A stretch of 11,710 bases of DNA, taken from assembly GCA_035292525.1 (NCBI GenBank), contig DATDPZ010000170.1, positions 1 to 11,710 of the forward strand, read 5' to 3'. The notes under the pieces are model-generated. The model was not told where the DNA came from. It worked only from the letters and a program-made list of their open reading frames with translations, and did no database searches. The stretch comes from VBAS01 sp035292525 (GTDB lineage Bacteria > Bacteroidota > Bacteroidia > Chitinophagales > Chitinophagaceae). A program made the position numbers and the translations under genes. Positions 1 to 5,943 of this stretch are shown piece by piece (position 1 is the stretch's first letter; each line of letters starts with the position of its first letter).

Positions 1-1
1 T

Positions 2-433
2 TTTGAATTTGATATAAAAAAGAATAGTTGGAATGAAAAAAAATCATTGCCCTATCCTTTATCAGCAGGCACAGGTAAAGCTATTGATTCATATAACATT
101 TTAATGATTGGAGGCGACAAAGGGGAAACATTTCATAAAACAGAATTATTGATTGCTTCAATTAATGCTGAAACTGATGAGATAAAAAAAACGGAATTAA
201 TTCAGCAGAAAACTGAATTACAAATTTCACATCCCGGATTCAGCAAGGAGGTACTATTATATAATACAATAAAAGACGAGTGGAAAATAATTGGCACAAT
301 ACCTTTTACAACACCGGTTACAACTTCTGCAATCATTTCGGATGGTTGTGTGATTATTCCAAGCGGTGAAATAAAAGCCGGGGTCAGGACTTCCAAAATA
401 TTGATAGGAAAGCTTAGTAAAAAAAATAAATGA
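2..433 (+). CDS. Kelch-type sialic acid mutarotase, cyclically permuted NanM family (3' part only)
   Basis: The reading frame is open from position 2, so the gene starts outside the window and only about 143 C-terminal residues are present. An internal TTG at 47 is not a credible start because coding-looking sequence (a kelch-like Asn-Ser-Trp blade end) precedes it. Visible features are a kelch Gly-Gly pair in LMIGGDKGE, a blade-ending Trp in KDEWKIIG, and the motif SGEIKAGVRT about 15 residues before the stop. In E. coli NanM the equivalent GEAKPGLRT motif lies well before the C-terminus, so its C-terminal position here matches the cyclically permuted mutarotase family. NanM-type enzymes convert the alpha-anomer of N-acetylneuraminate released by sialidases to the beta-anomer, normally in the periplasm. 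Any signal peptide is outside the window. The stop overlaps the next gene by 4 bp. Family assignment is fairly sure; the substrate is inferred from the family and neighbours. Confidence 0.82.
   Translation, partial: FEFDIKKNSWNEKKSLPYPLSAGTGKAIDSYNILMIGGDKGETFHKTELLIASINAETDEIKKTELIQQKTELQISHPGFSKEVLLYNTIKDEWKIIGTIPFTTPVTTSAIISDGCVIIPSGEIKAGVRTSKILIGKLSKKNK
430..433 (+). other. ATGA start/stop overlap (translational coupling)
   Basis: The ATG of the MFS permease overlaps the TGA of the mutarotase in the tetranucleotide ATGA. No Shine-Dalgarno sequence is visible, only an A-rich tract upstream. The permease is therefore likely translated by ribosomes terminating on the mutarotase. The coupling is inferred from the geometry. 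Confidence 0.7.
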
Positions 434-1668
434 AGGGTTCAAAAAAATATCCATGGATTGTTGTGGCATTGCTTTGGGTGGTGGCATTATTAAATTATAT
501 GGATCGGCAGATGCTTAGTACCATGAAGCCGTCTATGCAAATTGATATTCATGAATTACAAACGGCTGCCAACTTCGGATATTTAATGGCCATCTTTTTA
601 TGGATCTATGGATTCATGAGTCCAGTAGCTGGAATTATAGCTGACAGGGTAAATAGAAAATGGCTGATTGTAGGAAGCCTGTTTGTATGGAGTGCTGTAA
701 CATTTGCAATGGGGTATGCTACTACTTTCAATCAGCTTTATTGGCTTAGAGCTATCATGGGACTGAGTGAAGCTTTATACATACCAGCCGGGTTGTCACT
801 CATTGCCGATTATCATTCGTCCAAAACAAGGTCATTGGCAATTGGTATTCACATGACCGGATTATACATGGGCCAGGCACTGGGTGGATTTGGCGCTACT
901 ATAGCAGTTACATTTTCATGGCAACAGGCTTTTCATTCATTTGGTATTATCGGCATTATTTATTCTTTTGTACTGATTTTGTTTTTAAGAGAAAAGAAAA
1001 ATCCTGAAGTTATAAACACGGATAATAAAATTCCATTTAAAGAAAAAGCACCGCTGCTCAAAGGACTGGGATTATTGTTCACCAATATATCTTTCTGGAT
1101 CATACTCTTCTATTTTGCTGTACCCAGTTTACCAGGTTGGGGTATAAAAAACTGGTTGCCTACTTTATTTGCAGAAAACCTAAATATTGATATGAGCCGG
1201 GCAGGGCCAATGTCCACCATTACCATTGCAGCATCTTCATTCCTCGGTGTTATTTTTGGTGGAATACTATCTGACAGATGGGTGCAAAAAAATCTTCGTG
1301 GAAGAATTTATACCAGTGCCATCGGACTGACACTCACTATACCGGCATTACTGTTTATTGGTTTCGGGCATTCCTTGTTTACAGTAATTGGTTCTGCATT
1401 TTGTTTTGGTTTTGGTTACGGTATGTTTGATGCCAATAATATGCCTATACTTTGTCAGTTTGTTTCTTCAAAAAACAGGGCTACTGCCTATGGTTTAATG
1501 AACATGGTAGGTGTATTTGCCGGTGCATTTATTACCGATTTATTAGGTAAATCAACTGATGCTGGAAACCTGGGAAAAGATTTTGCAATGTTGTCTGGTA
1601 TTGTGGGACTAGCATTGATAATACAACTTGCATTTTTACGGCCAAAGTATAATGATTTTGTTGACTGA
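430..1668 (+). CDS. MFS permease, probable sialic acid (NanT-like) transporter
   Basis: A 412-residue, strongly hydrophobic protein of usual MFS length with about 12 predicted membrane segments. The first segment (about residues 8-24) leads into LNYMDRQ, a signature common in the anion:cation symporter branch (hexuronate/sialate-type transporters). The MFS motif A appears as IIADRVNRK (69-77) in the first half and is repeated as ILSDRWVQK (279-287) in the second, the expected internal duplication. A charged cytoplasmic loop (about 187-210, EKKNPEVIN and following) separates the two six-helix halves. It would import a small sugar acid across the inner membrane by cation symport. Neu5Ac is inferred as substrate because the gene lies between a sialic acid mutarotase and a sialidase; sequence alone does not separate it from hexuronate carriers. 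It overlaps the upstream gene by 4 bp and ends 13 bp before the sialidase. Confidence 0.85.
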   Translation: MKGSKKYPWIVVALLWVVALLNYMDRQMLSTMKPSMQIDIHELQTAANFGYLMAIFLWIYGFMSPVAGIIADRVNRKWLIVGSLFVWSAVTFAMGYATTFNQLYWLRAIMGLSEALYIPAGLSLIADYHSSKTRSLAIGIHMTGLYMGQALGGFGATIAVTFSWQQAFHSFGIIGIIYSFVLILFLREKKNPEVINTDNKIPFKEKAPLLKGLGLLFTNISFWIILFYFAVPSLPGWGIKNWLPTLFAENLNIDMSRAGPMSTITIAASSFLGVIFGGILSDRWVQKNLRGRIYTSAIGLTLTIPALLFIGFGHSLFTVIGSAFCFGFGYGMFDANNMPILCQFVSSKNRATAYGLMNMVGVFAGAFITDLLGKSTDAGNLGKDFAMLSGIVGLALIIQLAFLRPKYNDFVD

Positions 1669-1681
1669 TTAAATAAAATTT

Positions 1682-3250
1682 ATGAATAAGATTAGTTATA
1701 ATTTCCGAATGATCGTTTTGTTCTTCGGATTATGCAGCTTCGAATGTTCAAAAAAATCTTCAACACCTGTTCCCGGAGAAATTCAGGCATCATCCTACTC
1801 GCCAAATGTGCCTGTGTTAAAGGGCCTGGCTGCTAACCCGGTTGTAAGGGTTGTTGTTTCTATACCTGCGGGAAATGCCGAACAAAATTTCCGTAGATTA
1901 CAATGCACATTAAGTGCAGTATCCATTAACGATATTCAGAAAGTAGATGTATATCTTACCGGTGCTGAACCTTTTTCTGCTGTAAACCTAATTGCTTCTG
2001 TTAATCCATCTTCTTCAGTGTTTGATATTCCCGTATTTATAAATCAAAAAACAGGTGTCGGGTTTATTTGGTTAAGTGTTATTTTAAAAACCGATGCAAC
2101 ACTAAATAAAATAATAGAACTGCGTTGTCTAAAATTAATCAACGAGGCAGGAAAAGAATTGCTGGTGAAGCAAGATAGTTCTGTTTATACAAAACGAACT
2201 GGGATAGCCATTAGAAAAGCCGGTGATGAGGGAGTGAATACCTATCGCATTCCGGGCATTGTTACCACAGATAAGGGTACATTACTTTCTGTATATGATA
2301 TCCGTTACAACAATGCAAAAGATCTCCCGGAAAATATTGATGTAGGTCTTAGCAGAAGTACGGATGGTGGCAATACTTGGGAGCCAATGAAAATTATTAT
2401 GGATATGGGTGCGCCGCATGAAAATAATGGAATAGGTGACCCCGCCATTTTATTTGATCCTGTTACAAAAAAAATCTGGGTAGCTGCATTATGGAGTAAA
2501 GGAAATCGTTCCATTGCAGGTTCATTACCCGGTATATCACCAGATACTACTGGCCAGTTTGTGTTGGTGAGCAGCAGTGATGATGGACTTACCTGGTCTG
2601 CTCCATATAGCATTACACCACAGATAAAAAATCCGGCATGGCATTTATTTTTTAATGGCCCGGGAAGCGGTATTGCTATGCAGGATGGTAAATTGGTTTT
2701 TGCAGCACAATATTGGGATGAAAAAAAGATGCCTTATTCAACAATCATTTACAGCGATGATCATGGATGTAGCTGGAAAGGTAAAATAGCAGGGCCAAAA
2801 TCAAACACTACAGAAAGCCAGGTGGTGGAAACAACTCCCGGTACATTGATGCTGAATATGCGGGACAACAGGGGAAGTTTCAGAAGCGTTGCCACAACAA
2901 ATAATTTAGGTACTAGCTGGACCGAACATTCGACATCATACAATACATTAGCTGATCCGGTTTGTATGGGAAGTTTAATAAAAGCTAAAGTAAAAGTGAA
3001 GGGTGTGATGAAAGATGTTTTATTTTTCAGCAATCCCAACACTTCATCAGGCCGATACAATATTACTATCAAAGCCAGCCTGGATCTGGGAGAAACATGG
3101 TTGCCGGCAAACCAATTGCTGATTGATGAACGATTGTGCTATGGCTATTCTTCACTTACAAAAGTGGATGATAATACGATTGGTATTTTATATGAAGGCA
3201 GCAAAGATTTATACTTTGTGAAAGTGCAGGTAAATGAAATCATAAAATAA
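1682..3250 (+). CDS. Exported exo-alpha-sialidase (neuraminidase, GH33-type)
   Basis: A 522-residue sialidase cleaving terminal alpha-linked sialic acids from glycoconjugates. A hydrophobic N-terminal segment (about 9-21) followed by Cys22-Ser-Lys-Lys suggests a lipoprotein or secreted protein, although the lipobox is not canonical. Residues about 40-165 resemble the N-terminal BNR-associated domain of Bacteroides sialidases. The six-bladed propeller then starts with YRIP (188-191). Asp boxes or their degenerate forms end in Trp at residues 233, 305, 365, 413 and 473. The active site looks complete by motif: Arg-triad candidates R189, R394 (NMRDNRG) and R458 (GRYN), candidate acid/base D214 in the RYNNAKDLPE segment, general-base E378 in TTESQVVE, and nucleophile Y489 in YGYSS. 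The layout resembles the B. thetaiotaomicron sialidase. It lies 13 bp after the permease and 8 bp before the epimerase. Linkage preference cannot be read from sequence. Confidence 0.95.
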   Translation: MNKISYNFRMIVLFFGLCSFECSKKSSTPVPGEIQASSYSPNVPVLKGLAANPVVRVVVSIPAGNAEQNFRRLQCTLSAVSINDIQKVDVYLTGAEPFSAVNLIASVNPSSSVFDIPVFINQKTGVGFIWLSVILKTDATLNKIIELRCLKLINEAGKELLVKQDSSVYTKRTGIAIRKAGDEGVNTYRIPGIVTTDKGTLLSVYDIRYNNAKDLPENIDVGLSRSTDGGNTWEPMKIIMDMGAPHENNGIGDPAILFDPVTKKIWVAALWSKGNRSIAGSLPGISPDTTGQFVLVSSSDDGLTWSAPYSITPQIKNPAWHLFFNGPGSGIAMQDGKLVFAAQYWDEKKMPYSTIIYSDDHGCSWKGKIAGPKSNTTESQVVETTPGTLMLNMRDNRGSFRSVATTNNLGTSWTEHSTSYNTLADPVCMGSLIKAKVKVKGVMKDVLFFSNPNTSSGRYNITIKASLDLGETWLPANQLLIDERLCYGYSSLTKVDDNTIGILYEGSKDLYFVKVQVNEIIK

Positions 3251-3258
3251 AATCGCTA

Positions 3259-4440
3259 ATGGCATTTTCAAACAAAGAATTAATTGCATTAAAAGATTTT
3301 TATTCAAATCAATTGTTGAACGATACGGTTCCTTTTTGGTTTCCCCGTTCATTTGATAATGAGCATGGAGGTTTTTTATTGATGAGGGATGCAGATGGCA
3401 GCTTGATTGATGACGATAAAGCAGTTTGGATACAGGGTCGTACAACATGGATGCTGGCTACATTATATAATACTGTAGAAAAAAAACAGGAATGGTTGGA
3501 TGGTGCGAAACTGGGATATGATTTTTTAAACAAACATTGCTTCGATGCAGACGGCCAGATGTTTTTTCATGTAACAAGAGATGGAATGCCAATAAGAAAG
3601 CGTCGATATTTTTTTTCTGAAACTTTTTTTGTGATAGCGGCAGCAGCCTATGCAAAAGCAAGTGGCGACGAAGCAGCAGCAGATAAAGCAAGAAGGGTTT
3701 TTGGAAGATGTATTGAGTATACAACAACACCGGGATTGTTACAACCCAAGTTTACCAATACCCGTCCATCAAAGGGGATTGGGGTGCCCATGATCATGAT
3801 GAATACCGCACAACAGTTAAGAGAAACGATCGGCGACCCTCGTTGTGATGAATGGATTAATAAATGGATTGTTGAAATAGAAAAAGACTTTGTAAAAGTT
3901 GATATTCAATGTGTGATGGAACAGGTGGCGCCGGATGGAAGTATCATTGATCATATTGACGGACGCACATTAAACCCTGGTCATGCCATGGAAGGAGCAT
4001 GGTTTATTTTGCATGAAGCAAAACACCGAAACAACGATAAACAATTAATTGATTTAGGTTGCCGTATGCTGGATTACATGTGGGAGCGGGGATGGGATAA
4101 AGAGTATGGCGGCATCTTATACTTCCGTGATGTGTATAATAAACCGGTACAGGAATACTGGCAGGATATGAAATTCTGGTGGCCGCATAATGAAGTGATC
4201 ATAGAAACACTACTTGCTTATTTAATGACAAATAATGAAAAATATGCCCGGTGGCATAAAATGGTGCATGATTATTCTTATGTACATTTTCACGATAAGC
4301 AAAATGGTGAATGGTTTGGTTACCTGCACCGTGATGGAACAGTGGCGCAAACCGCCAAAGGGAATTTATTTAAAGGCCCATTTCATTTGCCAAGGCAGGA
4401 ATGGTATTGTATGCAGATACTTCAGGATTACCTTAAATAA
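3259..4440 (+). CDS. N-acylglucosamine 2-epimerase (AGE family), ManNAc to GlcNAc
   Basis: A 393-residue protein of typical AGE/renin-binding-protein length with no signal peptide, so cytoplasmic. It has the alternating helices and aromatic motifs of the (alpha/alpha)6 barrel. Recognisable active-site segments are QGRTTWM (R61), NPGHAMEGAW (H242, E245), WWPHNEVIIET (H310, E312) and GPFHLPRQEWY (H376). These match the Arg, two His and Glu positions known to be essential in characterised AGEs. The enzyme interconverts N-acetylmannosamine and N-acetylglucosamine. In the Bacteroides-type sialic acid route, lyase-derived ManNAc is epimerised directly to GlcNAc and then phosphorylated by a ROK kinase, rather than passing through ManNAc-6-P as in E. 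coli. Lying between a sialidase and a sialate esterase strongly supports this role. The start follows the sialidase stop by 8 bp; the next gene begins 3 bp after this stop. Confidence 0.93.
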   Translation: MAFSNKELIALKDFYSNQLLNDTVPFWFPRSFDNEHGGFLLMRDADGSLIDDDKAVWIQGRTTWMLATLYNTVEKKQEWLDGAKLGYDFLNKHCFDADGQMFFHVTRDGMPIRKRRYFFSETFFVIAAAAYAKASGDEAAADKARRVFGRCIEYTTTPGLLQPKFTNTRPSKGIGVPMIMMNTAQQLRETIGDPRCDEWINKWIVEIEKDFVKVDIQCVMEQVAPDGSIIDHIDGRTLNPGHAMEGAWFILHEAKHRNNDKQLIDLGCRMLDYMWERGWDKEYGGILYFRDVYNKPVQEYWQDMKFWWPHNEVIIETLLAYLMTNNEKYARWHKMVHDYSYVHFHDKQNGEWFGYLHRDGTVAQTAKGNLFKGPFHLPRQEWYCMQILQDYLK

Positions 4441-4443
4441 AAA

Positions 4444-5943
4444 ATGAGATTTTTTTTTCTTTTCATATTATGCTTGCCCCTTGCAGTTTCTTCTCAACTT
4501 CAGCTGGCAAAAATATTTTCTGATAATATGGTTATGCAACGTGACCAGCCCATTCATATTTGGGGTAAAGCAATTCCGGGACAAACAGTTTCTCTAAGTT
4601 TTGCAAATGAAAAAGCCAGCATAAGAGCTAAAATCGACTCAACTTGGATAGCAACATTCAAAAGGCAGCAAGCAAATGCAACTCCGCAAACCCTTTCCAT
4701 AAAAAGCGGAAATGAAAAGACAGAAATTAAAAATATTTTAATTGGAGATATATGGCTTTGTATCGGGCAAAGCAACATGGAATGGCCAATGCAGAAGGAA
4801 ATGCATTACACAGAAGCATTGCCAAATAGCCGCCAACCGTTGATGCGTTTATATAATCCAACTTACGCCGGAAAAAACACTTACAATGTTTTATTTACTG
4901 ATTCCATCATACAAAACTTAACTAAGGAAAATTTTTATAAAGGCCAATGGCAAAACTGCGACAGCAATTCATTTAAAACAATGAGTGCTGTCGCCTGGTA
5001 TTTTGGAAAAGAGTTAGCGACTAGAATAAATATTCCTGTTGGATTAATAAATATTTCCATTGGTGGTGCACCACTCGAAACTTTTATCAGTACTGAAGCT
5101 TTAAAAAACAGTAAGCAGTTTGCAGATAAATTAAATGGGGACTGGCTAAAGAATGATGCACTGCCTGTTTGGATAAGGGAAAGGGGAAAACAAAATGTAG
5201 GAGGTTTAACAATAGTTCCGCAAGATGAATATGGGAACAACCATGCCTTTAAGCCAGGACTTGCCTTTGAAGCGGGTATTGCGCCAATAATGAATTTACC
5301 TATCAAAGGAATTCTTTGCTACCAGGGCGAAAGCAATGCACAGGAAATAGAAAGAGTAATTGAATATGCAGCATTATCCAAACTGATTATTGAGGACTAT
5401 CGAAAAAAATGGAAACAGCCTGATCTCCCTTTTTTTTATGTACAATTATCTTCTATTGACACAATGAACTACAAAGGACACCTATGGCCTCAATTCAGGA
5501 ATGAGCAAAGAAAAATGCTGAACCTGATCCCAAATATCGGTATGGCTGTTTGTAGTGATATTGGTTTTAAAAATGATGTGCATCCAACCAACAAAAAAAA
5601 TGTGGGAGAACGGCTGGCAAGATGGGCTTTGAATAAAACCTATTATAAAGATAGTATTCCATCGGGGCCGTTGCCGTTAAAAGCAAAATTTAATGATGGG
5701 GAAATGATTATTGCATTTCAATATTTCAGTAATGGTTTAAAAACATCTGATGGAAAATCAATACGAGGATTCTCTGTTGATGGAAAAAACGAAATACCTG
5801 CCTTCATAAAAAACAATCAAATAGTAATTAAAACAGAAAAAAAACCTGAATGGATTTATTATGGTTGGAAACCGTTTTCAGATGCTAACCTGTCGAATTC
5901 GGAGAACCTGCCTGCTTCAACATTTAAAATAAAAGTTCAATGA
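4444..5943 (+). CDS. Exported sialate O-acetylesterase (SASA/SGNH family)
   Basis: A 499-residue esterase with a clear signal peptide (hydrophobic 3-15, probable cleavage near residues 16-18), so periplasmic or secreted. Residues about 20-100 form a beta-rich N-terminal region with the family phrase FSDNMVMQRDQP and GDIWLCIGQSNMEWPM. GQSNM places the nucleophile at S110. YQGESNA (293-299) is the second conserved SASA block, and NDVHPTNK supplies the D378/H380 pair expected for the triad. The length matches bacterial sialate 9-O-acetylesterases. Such enzymes remove O-acetyl groups that block sialidase action on mucin-type sialic acids, which suits the sialidase two genes upstream. The start lies 3 bp after the epimerase stop, and the stop overlaps the next start by ATGA. 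Codons 3-5 contain a run of nine T. Family is secure; exact ester position (O-9, O-4 or other) is inferred. Confidence 0.92.
   Translation: MRFFFLFILCLPLAVSSQLQLAKIFSDNMVMQRDQPIHIWGKAIPGQTVSLSFANEKASIRAKIDSTWIATFKRQQANATPQTLSIKSGNEKTEIKNILIGDIWLCIGQSNMEWPMQKEMHYTEALPNSRQPLMRLYNPTYAGKNTYNVLFTDSIIQNLTKENFYKGQWQNCDSNSFKTMSAVAWYFGKELATRINIPVGLINISIGGAPLETFISTEALKNSKQFADKLNGDWLKNDALPVWIRERGKQNVGGLTIVPQDEYGNNHAFKPGLAFEAGIAPIMNLPIKGILCYQGESNAQEIERVIEYAALSKLIIEDYRKKWKQPDLPFFYVQLSSIDTMNYKGHLWPQFRNEQRKMLNLIPNIGMAVCSDIGFKNDVHPTNKKNVGERLARWALNKTYYKDSIPSGPLPLKAKFNDGEMIIAFQYFSNGLKTSDGKSIRGFSVDGKNEIPAFIKNNQIVIKTEKKPEWIYYGWKPFSDANLSNSENLPASTFKIKVQ
5940..5943 (+). other. ATGA start/stop overlap (translational coupling)
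   Basis: The ATG of the SGNH-GH20 fusion gene overlaps the TGA of the sialate O-acetylesterase gene. No Shine-Dalgarno sequence precedes it. The overlap suggests coupled translation of the two exported enzymes. Confidence 0.7.

Noticed and set aside
47..433. Treating the first ORF as a complete 128-residue protein starting at TTG 47.
   Set aside because: The frame stays open to position 2 with kelch-like coding sequence before the TTG, so it is the 3' end of a longer gene.
3458..3730. Minus-strand ORF of 90 residues, rich in Leu and His, opposite the epimerase gene.
   Set aside because: It is low-complexity, matches no recognisable family and lies fully antisense to a strongly supported gene. 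The other minus-strand ORFs (e.g. 4935-5306, 10634-11044) are shadows of the same kind.
4450..4458. Run of nine T in codons 3-5 of the sialate esterase gene as a phase-variation switch.
   Set aside because: Long T runs also occur inside other genes here (near 3609-3616 and 5430-5437) and suit the AT-rich base composition. The frame is intact and nothing shows length variation.
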